Shown here piece after piece: positions 22,260 through 35,300 of a DNA stretch of 64,000 nt; the first letter of the stretch is position 1; each line of letters opens with the position of its first letter. Source of the DNA: Trametes villosa (lineage: Eukaryota; Basidiomycota; Agaricomycetes; Polyporales; Polyporaceae); assembly GCA_002964805.2 (NCBI GenBank), contig PUDQ02000034.1, positions 426,782 through 490,781 on the forward strand, in the 5' to 3' direction. Under the pieces are notes generated by a model. That model made no database searches. It worked only from the letters and a program-made list of their open reading frames with translations, and was not told where the DNA came from. Position numbers and translations under genes: made by a program.

Positions 22260-23698
22260 CTACAAGGGTAGGATATGCGGCAGGGGTCCTACGGGGGTGA
22301 TTTGGGTAGGGTTTACCTGAAAGGGTTGTTAGGAGGACGTTGAAGGCGAGCTAATGTTGCCCGAGAACATACACTCTTCTGCGCATAGTAGGACCTCTTG
22401 ATGTGATCGAACCTGGCCGTCGACGAGAATGCGGCGTTGTTCCAGTAGAGCTTGCGAAGCCACCTGCAAGCCAAAGTCAGTCAGGATTTCTACCAGCGGT
22501 AGAAGCCAAGGATGACACTCACAGGTGGATGGCAGGGTACCCGTCACGAATGGTCCGGATGTTGCACTTGAAGTGCCCGACGTACGCAGGGTCGAAGCGA
22601 ATCTAGACAGAACTCAGTTGATCGACTTATACAGTGAGTAGGGATCCCAGAGTACGCACGATGGTCACGAAGAGTCGGACATCTGCCTCCGTGAGCCGAT
22701 CGCCCACCAGGTAGTCCTTGCCAGTGAGTATCTTCTCGAGCCTATCGAGTGACTCGAAGAGCGGGATGACGGCTGCTTCGTATGCCTCCTGGCTCGTCGC
22801 AAAGCCGGATTTGTAAACTCCATCTAGCAATATGTGCGTGAGCAACCAGATATCCTGGAAGGGCGAAACGCAAGCCTACTGTTGACGGTGTCGTAGACCC
22901 ACTCATTAAGTTCGTCGATATCCTTCCGGAGCGTCTCAGGATAGAGATCGATCGCAGCCTTGTCCGCGGGGAGGAATTCGTTGAAAGCTGTGTTGAGAAT
23001 ACGGATAATCTCCGAACTCTCGTTGTTCACGACCGTTTCCGTCTTCTTGTCCCACAGCACGGGAACAGTAAACCTGGTAGCACACGTCAGATACCCAGGG
23101 TTATCGTGCGCGACGACAAACGTACCGGCCCTCGTAGTTAGGATCGGCGCGCAGGTATATGTCCCTGATGTATTCGGCGTTGTAGAACGGGTCGGGTTCG
23201 GCGCCCGGGAATGGGGCTACGTTGCCAAACGGCCACCCGTGCTCGCTTAGGAGCGGAGAGACGATGGTAACGCCTGCGAAGGGAGCACGTTAAAACGTGG
23301 ATATCCAGCACGATAATTGTGTAGGCCAGCGCGACCGCATACCTACGATGTCTTCAAGACCCTTGATCGCCCGGACGATGATGGTCCTCGTCGCCCAAGC
23401 TAGTGTGGTGAGAGGTCACTGCGTGTATGTCATGGCCTGCCGCGACAAGGACTTACGGCAAGAGTAAGCAACGTATAGATGATAGCGACCTACGCAAAAC
23501 ACAATGGTCCGAAGATGAGTACACTGTAATGCAAGCAAGTAGGGGAGAATACGTACCCTTCTCAGGTTCGAACTCACCGCCCTTCTCGATGAACCTGCGG
23601 AAAGTCGACGCCTTGCGCTTGAACGAGCCGTCGGCCTCCGCCAAGCCCTTGCTAATGTCCGTCAAGTGGGTTACGTCGCGTTTGCTCGTGGTAGTCAT
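22260..23698 (-). CDS. Xi-class glutathione transferase (ECM4-like), copy 3
   Basis: Exons on minus: 23698-23557, 23489-23457, 23399-23343, 23273-23126, 23073-22880, 22823-22660, 22602-22523, 22463-22373 and 22316-22260, giving 321 residues. The active-site cysteine is Cys58 in YVAYSCPWATRTIIVR. It has the same exon set as copy 1 plus one further intron inside the helical domain (after DVRLFVTI). The C-terminal part is the most divergent of the three (STARFDHIKRSYYAQ replaces the HIKTHYYWSH segment), which may alter substrate choice. The end is PVGPLPHILPL. A TATA-like box lies at 23761-23766. All frames are open. Confidence 0.85.
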
Positions 23699-23760
23699 TC
23701 TGTCTGCTCAGCAATTCAAGGTCGGGGTGAGTACTGTGTAAAGCGTGTGCACTTCGACAC

Positions 23761-23766
23761 TATATA
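23761..23766 (-). promoter_or_regulatory. TATA box of GST copy 3
   Basis: TATATA within CCTATATAG on the minus strand, about 63 nt upstream of the start codon at 23698, matching the spacing in the sister gene. Confidence 0.5.
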
Positions 23767-26700
23767 GGCCTGGATGACTGGGCGGCGGGCCCGTGCGAAG
23801 CGATTGCGTTCGCGCGTCCGCCCTACGAGGAAGTCGAGCAGACCTGTTCAGTATGTGCGATGTCAACCCGCTGACCCCTCGCGCCCGCAAGGTCCAATGA
23901 GCTAGCGCGATGAGCGCAAGGTTATTCATGTTGTGCGAGGGATCGGGGATGCTTCATAATACGCAGCGGCGTTGAGGACGGGCTGGAGCACGCCATGACA
24001 CCACCGGGGTTTCGTCATGACAGTACTCTCTCTTGGCCCGCCGGGTTCTCTAGCTTACGGGGCGTGGTTTGCGCTTCTGAAAGGTGGTTTATTGTGAAGC
24101 TTTTTGCATACGAGGGAGTTGAACGAGAAAAAGTGGTGGTGGTGGTAAGGAGTTGTCGAGATTCGCGGTCGGAGGTGCCAGCGGCTGTGGGAGGCGCCCA
24201 GACGCCCACGTGGCTACCGATCCCGCGAAGGCGAATCCGATCGCGGTGCTGCCAGTGTGGCAGCGGCGTCTAGCGTTGTCTCCTCGACGACGACCGCGAC
24301 GAACTCAGGGCAGACTTCATGCTTCGGTCTACCCGTTGGGGGCCAACACTTCCTGTTTCTTTCCATTCAACCGCCTGAGATCCCGCTGGGCTACTCTTAG
24401 AAGCTAGCCAGAAGCCACTCAATTGACCGAGGCTCAGCTGTCGCCTAGGCTACTTGACGCTAAAGCTAGTGTTGCATTATAACACTACATCCAGTGGAAG
24501 TTTAAAGCAGGTTAACGGCTGCTATAAGGGCGATAAGCCACGTCGTCAAAGATCAGTCAGGTACGTCAGCATCCATCGGTTTTTGAGGAAAACTGAAGAG
24601 TAAAGCTCAAGAAAGTATGCTTGCTACCCATTGCATGGCTTCATGCTCATTCCCCCAACGCAATCCACCATGGCATTGTTTTATTGAGGTCAATGGGCGT
24701 ACTTATATCACCAGTAATCACTTGCCTTTAAGTTCCAGGCAAGTCGGTCTGGTAACAGGTACAAGAACGAGTGCTCACTGTGTTTGTTTCACCGCCCACA
24801 GTTAGTTGATATAAGGCCTTGGATATATTTCCTCTCACGCAGACGATTGTGCCATCACACACTTGTGGGCGGTATGTCGACTCCGGAAGATCACGCTCCT
24901 CAGCTCAATATGGTTATGTCTTCCAGTACAATGTGTTCATCGATCTACCTGGATTGCGGTATTTCTCCCGACTGCAGGCGTAATCATGAAGAGGTGAGCT
25001 TCCCCTGGATGCCGAAAATTGCTCACGCTAGTCGTGCATGGAGACCAGCTGGATTCTGTGAAGAGGTCTTTAGCTTGTGATGGGCCGAAACCCACCGCTC
25101 TCCAAGCGCAACGGCGATACTTCCTGGGTCTGGCGCTATCCGCAGTCGTCTCTCGGATCCTCCGCCTGGTGATCCTTACAATTTCCACCGTGGCCCCGCC
25201 GAGGTGGTTCTACCTCCTGCTAGGCTGTCGCGCCAGACCAGCCACGTTCGAAACTCCAAGCGGTTCCACCCGATGCCGACACCGTCTGCGATGTGTGGCC
25301 TTGGATGTCCCTCCGAACGTGGAGACATCTGCCTACCAGGTCTCGGAGTCTGAACCAACGCCATCGATGTCCACCCAAGCCCTCCGCCCCGCATCGCTTT
25401 CTCTCCTTTTCCTGTCGACATTGCCGCGCGCGCATCGGATCCGGTCCGATCCTCCTCAAGCTCACACTCGATTGCAACGCCCGACTGTCGTTCGGATTCG
25501 CGTTCTTCATCCGCGCCCCTCCTCCCACTCAATGGATCTCACGCTCCCGGCTGCTGCCTATCACAGCTCTCAGGAAGCTGACTCCCCTGTGATATCGTAG
25601 ACGGCGTTGTCTGCGCGTAGGTCGTGTGAGCGACCAGCTGCTAAAGAATTCAGCTAGCATTGCTTCCTGAAGCAATAGCTCCCCAGGGCTCGCAAGCTGG
25701 CAGTACGTGAACTAAACGTCTTAGATTCATCCCTACCATCCACTTTCACAAGATATGCTAACCCGTGACGCGCCGCAGATGTGCCGGCCGGTTCGATGCT
25801 TCAAACCGCCTACACGTTTTGCGGCTCTTGAACCCTCGTCATACTGCGGCGAACCCCGCCAAGCGCTGGCGGACTACGTCAAGCCTTCACCGATGACTAC
25901 TGCTCGCGACCGCACCAAAGTGGTGCCCTCGACGCAATCCTGCGGGAGATGAAGATGATCCGGACTGTGATTGTGGCCCCGACCTGCTTTACGTCACGCT
26001 GCGTGTTCATGAAGCCATCGCTGGTACGTACGGCTCTGTCGTATGGTACACGCGTGCATGTGAGAGCCTAATACTCCGGATGCTGCCCGAGCCCACATTA
26101 GGACCGTCGGGACGTCCGCAACAGTTCCGCGCATGAAGTCCGGCACGCCGTCCGTGCACACGGCATTCGCACGGCCCCTATCCAGATTCCAAATGCCGGC
26201 CCGGTCCCGCGCACTGACGGCGTACCTCGCGACACGCTTGACTGTGGCCTGTCCGGACTGGCGGAAGCGACTTGACGAAAGGGTACTCTTCGCCGTGGTA
26301 CGTCCCCAACGCCGCTACGCGATGCTGCTCCGCGCTCGCGTCGGTCGTCTCGCTGATGTCGTTCTCAGGCAAGGTCCGACCTCACTACAGACGTCCTGCT
26401 GCCTCCCAAAGAGGCACGCAGTCCGGTGACTGCGCCCTCGAGGAAGGCCCGGTCTCGTGTACGCCCTATGGGCAGTTACCGCTCGGCAGGATAGTGCTGT
26501 TACGTCAAAGGCAGTAGAAGGCGTGAACTTTGAATGGCGGAGACTCCGACGTGTGGCTCGCATCCACCGCCCGCGCTGCTCATGGCAGCCTCTCTGCGCT
26601 CTATGGGCGACAATCTTCCCCCGCCTGTCTCCTCATCTCAGGCCTCGTTCCGCCAAAATCGCGCGCGGCACGGGCAAATCTTAGGGGGCGGCATGCCGGG

Positions 26701-29700
26701 GTGCGCGCCCGCCAGGCCGTTCTATCGCATTGGCTTTGGCAGGCCGACTGCTGTCTTGCGCGTATCTCTGCTCTGAGGACGCCTCCGGTTTAACTTCCCT
26801 CTCGCTTCTCCCTATCTTCGGACGTCGCGGCGTGCTCTTAGAACCACCCTGCCGCCTGTACGAACGCCCATCCGGCCGTGCTGTGCCTCGCAAGCCGACG
26901 TCGGCGCGCCAGCCCTTCCAGCTATGCACCTACGACGTCTGGCACTCCCCATGGCTCCGCCGACCGGGCTTCCCCCGACCAAGTTGACGTACTGCGCGCT
27001 CCACACACGCCCTGCCTCGGGCGCGCTATGTCCGATAACTGCAGGCTGGGAACGGCGCAATGGTGGCTTCGGCTTCTTCTCTGCCTCGAGGCTCTCTATG
27101 CGCCCTCGTGCCATGTGCGGCGCGCACCCTGCGCGTCCCATGGCCCCCGAACGCTGCGCGCTCGAGATCTGCCTGCGATGGGAGAAGACGAATAATGCGC
27201 TGCTGTACAAGCGGCCGTCAAAGCTCTCGTGGGGACCGGATTCGACAGGGGGACGAACGTGCGCCGTCGACGGTCTGTCCTGGAACGTAGGGCCTTCCGT
27301 GATTGTAAGGTTTCCGCTGCACGGACAGCGCGGGCGCACGGCAAGGCGCACTGTGGGACGGGCTCTCCCATCCTATGCAGCGCGCAGGACCCCTGTCGTC
27401 ATGTCGGGAAGGCCGCACTTCTCTCTCCAGGCCTGGCGCGGTTCTGCGAAGACACCGCACGGGGATCGGGCACTGGCGTTGCTCGATCCTATCGTGCACC
27501 GCGCGATCGCTGTGTTCTCGCAGCCGCGTCTGTGCGGGCTTCTCGCGCCCCAGGAGGTCGCAAAGTCGGTCAGGATGCCGGGGTTCAAGTTGTAGGTGCT
27601 GGCGCACGCCGCGCGTCGCCTGTGGGCGGTGCGGGCCGAAGCGGAGTGACAGCCTGTGTGTTCCCCGCTTGCGTGCGCCCGTGCTATAGTTGTGGTGAGT
27701 GCACCTTCGGCGTCCTCTGATCGAAGTTCTAAGTCCGGCAGGGGCGGCGAGCGCAGGATTAAAGTGCGTGCGAGCACCCGCCGCCGCTGCCGTTCTCACT
27801 CGCACGACCGGTGGGGTCGAAGCCGCGGGTGCGCCAGGGCACGTTCAGGCCGCCCTGCGAGAACCCGCAGGCGCGATCCGGAGTGCGGTCAGTTCGCCGA
27901 ATGCACAACGCGAAATACCAATAGGCATTTGGATCCCCGCACTCGGCGTGGTCGCGCGACTCGGGCAGCACTCTCCGAGTCGCAGAACCTGGCTCGTAGG
28001 GCGCCGCCAATATGTTGCGGAGAGACCTCGGGCGTGCGGGGCGGCATACAGATGACGATGCTCATGCCTGCGCTGTAGATCTTCGCCAACGTCAGAGTAG
28101 TCTTGTCTTGCCGAACACCTCGTCCCGGGCGGCGCGCGGCGGGCCTTGGATTTCTTCCTCGATAACGGCTACAGGCGTAGTGGTGCTCGCGGGGCATCGT
28201 TAGCCAGAGCCCGCCCACCCTCTATTGCGCACCCCTAGGGTCGCTCCAACACCGGTACGAGTTCTATGCATCCCCATGCGCCCTATCCCGATGGACCCTA
28301 CTCAGGAGTGAGTAAACGGGCGCCATGCGTCTTCGTCGCGGATACGCCGTCCGACCACCCAGCGCCAAGCCATACTTGCAAAGATTGAAAGAAGCACCCT
28401 GCGCCGCGACGGCGCTCCCACCACGCGGGCCCGCATCCGCATCCGAACCCGAATCCGCACCGCACCGCACTCCCTCCGCCCCGCGCCCGGGAGACGCGCC
28501 TTCGCGCGAGGCCGCCAAGGAACCGCACCAGCCGCAGGCGCAGCAGGGCCGGATCTGAGTTCTGAATTCTGGCTTGCGCCTTGCGGGTGCTGGAGGGCAC
28601 TCTGTACATATCTCGCCTGCGCCGCGCGACTCGCGCCGCGGCGTATCTCCGGAAGCTCGGGACGGCGCCGCTTCGCCAGCCTCCCGCGTCCCCGGCATGC
28701 GAACGGGAGGCCCCGCCGCGCCCCGCGGACGTGCATCCTGCGGCGGTGCGGGACGGGGTGCGGGAGGGGCGCCCGGACGCGGACGCGGGCTCTCGGACGC
28801 TCGGACGCCCTGCGTCTCTTTGTCTATCTCTATCGCGGGCGTGCGAGCGGGCCCGGGTCGCTCGCCGGCGCGTGGGGCGGCTGTCTGCCATACGCGCGAG
28901 TGTCGAGAACGCTGTCATTAGAGCGTTGGGCGGGGCTAGAGCTGGTGGGAGCCGTGCACGTCACGGAGGAGGAGGTGGAGGCGCGAGCTCGCAATGTGCG
29001 GTTTGCGTCACCGTGGAGGCGTGGGAGGCTGGACTTCGCGCTTTCAGATTTTTGACGTCCGTAGAGGAGCACCGAATGAATACGCGGGCCCCGTCTGACC
29101 CGGACGCATGCCATGACGAGAACACACAGTACAATGCAGGATGACTTGGGCAGGAGCCACCGGACGCGCGCGGGTCCCGAGTCGCCAGAGGTCAGAGGCT
29201 GCAAGCTGTGCTGGGGTGTCCGATGGAAGCGTCGCAGAGGGCTCACATGTCGGGGACTCGTGTTCAGGCTACGCATCGCGAGTGCGGTGGTCCTAGGCGT
29301 GTTTTTGCGCCGTCGCCGTCTGCATCAGACGCAAAGGCCTGGGTGTATCGGTGCGGCGAGGCGAGGAGAGGCTCACCGGGCTAGCGCTCACTGCAATTTC
29401 TTCTTTTGTTCAGTCGTTATGTCCATGAAGCTACCTTTTTGTCGTGTCGTCGTCCGGCGGCGAGGTTACTATGTTTTTGCGAGCTCCGAGGGAGGACTCT
29501 TTTGTCGCGACGTCCGCTACGAGGCTGCTTGTCTGTAAGGTCCGAGCGAGGAACGGTGGCGAACGCCTTACGCACCCTTGTTCCTTGAGGCGTGGATCAG
29601 CCACTAGTCGCTAGTCGCAGAGGATCAGAATCCAAGGCACCTACCTTTTCCCCTCCCCTTACTTCCTTTCTGGAAGCCTTCGTACAGCGGGATAGTCCCA

Positions 29701-30414
29701 TTTGGGCCTCACAAACAATCACGCGCGTCGCTCTCACTGGCACACTCGATAATGCGGGCTGTTCGGGATAGTGCTGGTATATTGGGGTGTGTACTACGGA
29801 TAGATACGATTGTAAAGAAACAACAACAGTAGTGCGGGCGGGGGGCAGCGGGCAGCGCGGGCGACTAGGCATGTGCAGAAGTGGTAGGTCATAGCGGTCG
29901 TAGGACGCTCATCGTGGGGTGGGGAGGGGAAATGCGCGACGTCGACATCGCGCACGAGAGGGGGGGCCTAGGCCGTGGCTGGGGCCTGGATGCGGGAAAG
30001 TGGAGACTTAGGTAGTAGTGATACACGTATGGGGGGCGCTGTGAGCGGTCCAGCTAGAATACATGGAGCATGCGAGGAGCGAGGGCGAGACCGAGACCGA
30101 GGCGGCCGGGAGCAGAGCGGGCGAGGCGGGGCGAATGGGAGAAGGGGCGAGGGAAGAAGGGGCGGAGAAGAGCCGATGACGTTGCGCCGCGCGCGGGCGA
30201 AGGTACTTTTCTAAGACGCGCCGTCGTCCCCGGCCCACGAACTGTTGTGATATGCACGCGCGCGCGGCGGGCGCAGCGTCATCGCCGGATCGCCGTCGAA
30301 GAATGCGGGGGAAGGGGAAATGAGGATCGTAGGATGCGAAGACGGGAACGGTAGGAATAGTAGGTGCGGGGCGGGGCGAGGCAGCAGTCTATGTCGCAGG
30401 GTGTCGCTCTACGC
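23767..30414. other. Long gene-poor, GC-rich interval
   Basis: Many open frames occur on both strands, as expected from GC-rich sequence, but none has a recognisable domain, consistent splice sites or similarity to the other genes here. The stretch 28,300-29,000 is extremely GC-rich. A purine-rich tract lies at about 30,065-30,175. Around 24,400-25,000 the composition is closer to AT. I saw no direct repeats, terminal inverted repeats or tRNA. It could be degraded transposon sequence, long regulatory DNA, or unrecognised genes. Confidence 0.4.
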
Positions 30415-31734
30415 TCATTGCGCGCCGACCATGACCTTGAGGACCATGCGGCCCTCGTCGTCGCGCCCGCGCGCGAGGAGCTCGAACGCGCGCGCGGTGT
30501 CCTTGAGCGAGAAGCGGTGCGTGATGATCTTCTCGATCCCGGGCAGCTTCCCGCTCGCGAGCAGCGCGAGCGCGGTCGGGTACGTGTGCGCGTAGCGGAA
30601 CGAGCCGTGGATGTCGACCTCGCGCGTCGCGGCGGCCGAGAGCGGGAGCGTGACGTTGCGCGAGCCCATGCCGACGAGCATCACCTTCCCGCCCGTGATC
30701 GCGGCGTGGATGGACATCTGGATGCACGGCTCCGCGCCGGTGCACTCGAACACGAGGTCGAAGCCGTCGGGCATGGCGAACTCGGCGAGCGCGGCGGAGA
30801 TGTGCTCCTTCGCGCGCCGGAGCTGCTCCTCCGTCGTCTTCGCGCGGTCCGAGACGGGCAGGCAGTGGACCTGCTGCGCGAAGCCGTGCTGGAGCGCGAA
30901 GTCGAGCCGGGCCTGGTTGATGTCGATCGCGACGACGCGCGACGCGCCGTACGACTTGGCGAGCGCGCACGCGAGGAGGCCGATCGCGCCGACGCCGAAG
31001 ACGAGGACGGTGGGATGTGATGAGGGCGTGAAGTCGGCGCGGCGGGCGGCGTGGATGAGCACGGAGAGCGGCTCTGCGAGCGCGGCCTGCTCGAAGGAGA
31101 GGTTGTCGGGTAGTCTGCGAGGCGCCGGATGGCCGTAAGCGAATGTTCGACACGTGGTCCATATCATATCGGACCCAGGCAGAATGGAGGGCGGGAGGGG
31201 GTGTGGTATGCGAATGCAAAACAAATACTCACGGGTGGAGGACGTGTGCGGGGTGGTTCATGCGCTCCTGGAGGGTCCCGTCGGCGTGGGGGAAGGTCTT
31301 TGCTGAGCTGCAGAAGCGCATGTTCTTGCAGAGGTTGTAGCGGCCCTTTGCGCAATAGGAGCAGTTGTTGCACATGATGCCGGCCTCGATCGCGACACGC
31401 TGGCCGGGGACGAGGTTCTTGACGCCAGGGCCGACGGCGGTGACGATGCCCGCTGCTTCATGACCGAGGACGAGGGGTGCTTGGACGACGAAGTCGCCGT
31501 TCCGCCCGTGGGCGTAGTAGTGCACTGCACGGGGGGAGGGGGGCCTGGTCACGAATGAAGTAGCGGTGGGATGCGAACGAGAAACTCACAGTCGCTTCCG
31601 CAGAGGCCAGTGGACATTACGGCGACCTGGGCCTGACCCTGGTGTGGGGGCCAGAGGGTGCGCTCCTCGAAGTGGAGGTCCTTTGCGCCATGGAGGACGG
31701 CGGCGTGCTGGGTGGGGAGGGCGATGGGAGACAT
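30415..31734 (-). CDS. Zinc-dependent polyol (sorbitol/xylitol-type) dehydrogenase, MDR family
   Basis: Family reaction: NAD-dependent oxidation of a polyol such as xylitol, sorbitol or L-arabinitol to the ketose. Exons on minus: 31734-31590, 31524-31233 and 31114-30415, giving 378 residues. Catalytic zinc residues are visible as Cys45 (GLCGSD) and His70-Glu71 (GHEAAG); the structural zinc site is Cys100, 103, 106 and 114 (CNNCSYCAKGRYNLC). LHYYAHGRNGDFVVQAPLV is typical of this subfamily. The Rossmann motif VFGVGAIG and the acidic residue in VVAIDIN favour NAD. The last exon is very GC-rich at third positions. A TATA box lies at 31811-31816. It is divergent from the SDR gene at 32311, suggesting co-regulation in sugar or sugar-acid use. 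The exact substrate cannot be told from sequence alone. Confidence 0.88.
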
Positions 31735-32310
31735 GGCAGGGGTGAGCTGGGTGGACCGGGTGGCGGAGGAGGGGCGTCTTACGGAAAGAAGGCTGGTGCG
31801 CCTGTGCGGATTTATAGGGCGCAGAGGTCCCGTCTCGTGAGGGCGAACTCGAATCTGCACCGTGGCGGTCAGAGAGCAGCCCGGTCCGACCGCCCGCGGG
31901 CGTGATCGACCCCCGCTGAGGTAAGCGAGGACCCTGACCCGGGCGCATCCCTCCCCGTTTTTCGTTTTCGTTTTCGTTCGGCCCTCTGCGCGTCCGCCGT
32001 GCGCACCCTGCCGTCGAGCCAGCCCTTATCGCATTCAGTCGCACACGCCCCACCGCCCGCACGTCCACCGCCCGCGTATGGGCACGCTCGCATCCAGCGA
32101 ACGCCTTCCTCCGGCCCACCGCTCCGGTCCTCCGATCCGGGGAAATAGCCGGTCTGGGGTATCCATTTCCTGCAGCCCTGCCCGATCGGGACGCCATCTC
32201 CTCCTCTTTCCTGCTCCATTTAAGCACCCCCGCCCACACGCAATGGCCCACAACGCGCCTCAGCCGTCGGAATTCGCGGAAACACGCATCCCAGCACCCC
32301 GGACGCAGCC
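31735..32310. promoter_or_regulatory. Shared divergent promoter of the polyol dehydrogenase and SDR genes
   Basis: 576 bp separate the two start codons. A TATA box for the minus-strand gene (TATAAA, plus coordinates 31811-31816) lies 77 nt from its ATG. A short TTTTCG-type tandem repeat is at about 31,956-31,977. On the plus side CCATTTAAGC at about 32,216-32,225 may be the TATA-like element of the SDR gene. Confidence 0.5.
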
Positions 32311-35300
32311 ATGAGCCAGTTGGACCCGACCCCAGCCGTGCCCGCACCCACCCTCTTCTCGCTTGCCGGCCAAAACGTGCTCATCACAGGCGCTACCCGT
32401 GGTGCGTGCCCCTTCCGCACGTTTACGAACTCTGTGCCGCTTCCGTGTGCGCTGATGCTCTGCGCTGTGGCTCTTCATCTGCGCCTTATCGTCCGCAGGC
32501 ATCGGCGCTGCATGTGCCATCGCCCTCGCAGAGGCCGGGGCCAACATCTGCCTCGTCAGGCGCCCCGCCTCCGCCGGCGTAGCGCAGACAAACGATGACA
32601 CCACCACCGCCATCGCGGCCCTCGGCCGCACCGTCAAGACCGTCGAGTGCGACCTCGCAGATCTTGACGCCGTCAAGGGCCTCTTCCAGCAGGCGCTCGA
32701 CGCCATGGGCGGCGAGATCCATGTCCTCGTCAACTGTGCGGGCATCCAGCGGAGATCCCCGGCCGTGCAATTCCCCGAGAGCGACTGGGATGATGTGCGT
32801 GTCTCCCTTCCCAATTCTATTCCGCAAAGTTTGCCCAGCGGCGTGCCGCCGTGCCTCTCGGTGTCTGTCTCCTCCCGTTTGGGCTTTCATTTCATTTTAG
32901 TTTTGACTTGTTTCTCTCGCACTCCTGACGCGTCCACGGCTTCTTACTGACTGCCGCTCTTCCCCGCCTTTTTCCACGGATCTTCCTACCCGCGCCCATT
33001 TCCGGCGTCGCGCATCCTCCAACGTCGTCTCAATCCGCCCAACGCACTGGCGCCCTCTCGGCTTATCCGAATCCACCCCCCTGTGCCGCTCCTCCCGTTT
33101 TGCGCGCCCTCAAACTTCGGCATGTTGTGCAATGTCCTCCCGCACGTGCTTTCGCCCGCGGCGTGCTGGGAATGACGCCGTTCATGTGCCCGTCGACGGA
33201 TACGTCACCTGCACACCCTCTTACTCTCGCGGCCGCATCTACTCGACGCTTTCGCAAACCGCCCTCCTCGTCTTATCGACGCTTCTCGCACCATGGCGTG
33301 CTCTGGGCGATTCTCGCCGCCGCGCTCGGGGTCACGCCGTGCCTCTCCTCGCCCGCCGCTCGCCCGCGCGTCGCACATCCTCCTCGGACGTTTTATGCAT
33401 GCTCGTCCCTACCTATCGCGATCGAATCTGCCACATTCGCCGCGTTCGCGCTCGCTGCCCACGTTTGGCATGCCCCTCTCCGCCTTCGACGACGCGCCGC
33501 TTCGTCCTGGCGCTGCGCGACGCTCCTTTCGTCCGCGTCATGCCCGTCGCCTCGCGCCTCGCGCCTGCTCCTGCGCATGAAACTCCTATACCTACTTCCC
33601 CCGCACTCTCTTCGATTTGCTTCGCTGATCGCGATCGCGGATCGGCGCCTGCCCCACCGCGTCCTCTGTTGCGGCTCGCGTCTCGCGTCTCGCCCTGCGA
33701 TCGATACGTCACCTGGCCTGCGTTCCTGCCCCCCTCTCCGCCCGTTCTGGCGGCCGTGCCCGATCGTCGACGCGCGCCCCCGCGCACACGTTGCCATACG
33801 AACTGCGTGAACTTTGCGCGGCTGCGCGTACCTCCTGTCCGAATTATTGCCGTCTCCGCGTTCTCCCTCGCCACGCCCCCGTGCTCGTGCGTCCACACGA
33901 CCGCATTCACGTACTGACGCGCCGCCTTCGCCCCCACCACGACCACGATCCCCACTCCCACCACGCACCACGACCCCCACTCCGAACTCTGTCGGACTGC
34001 GGATGGACATGTGCAGGTGCTGAACGTGAACCTCAAGTCCGTTTGGCTGCTCTCGCAGGCCGCGGGGCAGCACATGGTGCCGCTCCGCCGCGGCAAGATC
34101 ATCAACTTCTGCTCGCTGCTCACATTCCAGGCACGTACCCTCCCATCCCAACCTAATTGTCATCCACGCCCCCACTTCTCCATCCCTCATTCCCCATCTC
34201 TGGTGTCTCTTGTCCCCCTCCTCCGCTTTTTGTGTTGCACGCGAGCTGACCATATGCTCCCCCTCCCCCGTTGTCTCCCCTCCATTCCCTTGGCGTGCAT
34301 GCGATAGGGCGGGTTCACCGTGCCCGCGTACGCGGCCGCCAAGGGCGCGCTCGGGCAGCTCACGAAGGCCCTCAGCAACGAGTGGAGCGCGCACAACGTC
34401 CAGGTCAACGGCATCTGCCCCGGGTACATCGCCACCGACATGTACGTCCCTCCCCCCCCCTCCCTCTCCTTCACTTTCCCTGCTCCCTCGATGCGTGCCA
34501 CCTCGATGCTTCGCCTCTCGCGGCCGTCATCGCCGTGCGCGGGCGCTCCATTTTGCCTTTGCGCACACGTCTCCTGCGCGGCGGTAGCCAGTAGGCTCTA
34601 GGCTCTAGGCTTTTGACTCGCTCTATTGCGCGCACGGCTTCTGCGCTCCCGTCTCCGCCGCGGTCCGCGCCGTGCTCCGGTGCCTCCGTCCCCTCTCGCG
34701 GTCCCGCATTCGCGTCCGGGGAGGGGCACGTGAGCACGGCGCGCCTGGCAATTGCTGGGAATTTCCTCCTTCACGTCTGGTCATCTGCGTTGCAGGATCC
34801 GTGCGATGTCTGTGTCGTGCTCCACTGTGCGCTTCTCGCCGATGCCGATGTCGCCCTGTCGTTGCCACCACGCTTGCCGTGCGCGGTGCAGGTCCTACTG
34901 CGCAGCGCATCGAGGAGCTAGAAGTCGAAGTCGAGCGAACGTGTCGGGTGTCTCCGTGTGCGTGCTAACGATTTGCGTACTGACCTCTCCGTGTTGTGGT
35001 TGCCGTTGCAGGAACGAGCGGCTGCTGGCGGACCCGGTGCGCCTGCGCCAGATCTCGGAGCGCATCCCCGCGGGGCGGTGGGGGCAGCCGCGCGACTTTG
35101 CGGGCCCCGTCGTGTTCCTCGCGAGCGCGGCGAGCCAGTACGTGTGCGGCGAGCTGCTCGTCGTCGATGGCGTGAGTCGTCCTTCCTATCCTTCACATCA
35201 CCACTGCGAACCCTGCGATCTCTTCTCATCACCCGCTACGGGGCTTCTCGTCGCTGCCACAACCCAACCCTATCCACATCCCACCTCGGGCCTCCCTCCA

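Noticed and set aside
24000..24300. Possible terminator or inverted-repeat transposon end near the GC-rich block
   Set aside because: No matching inverted partner or target duplication could be found by eye.
26800..28100. Several open frames of 130-220 codons on both strands
   Set aside because: Overlapping frames on both strands with Arg/Ala/Pro-rich composition, no motifs and no splice support; typical of GC-rich non-coding DNA.
33100..33917. Long plus-strand open frames of 236 and 261 codons
   Set aside because: They lie wholly inside intron 2 of the SDR gene, have no recognisable domain and reflect C-rich composition.
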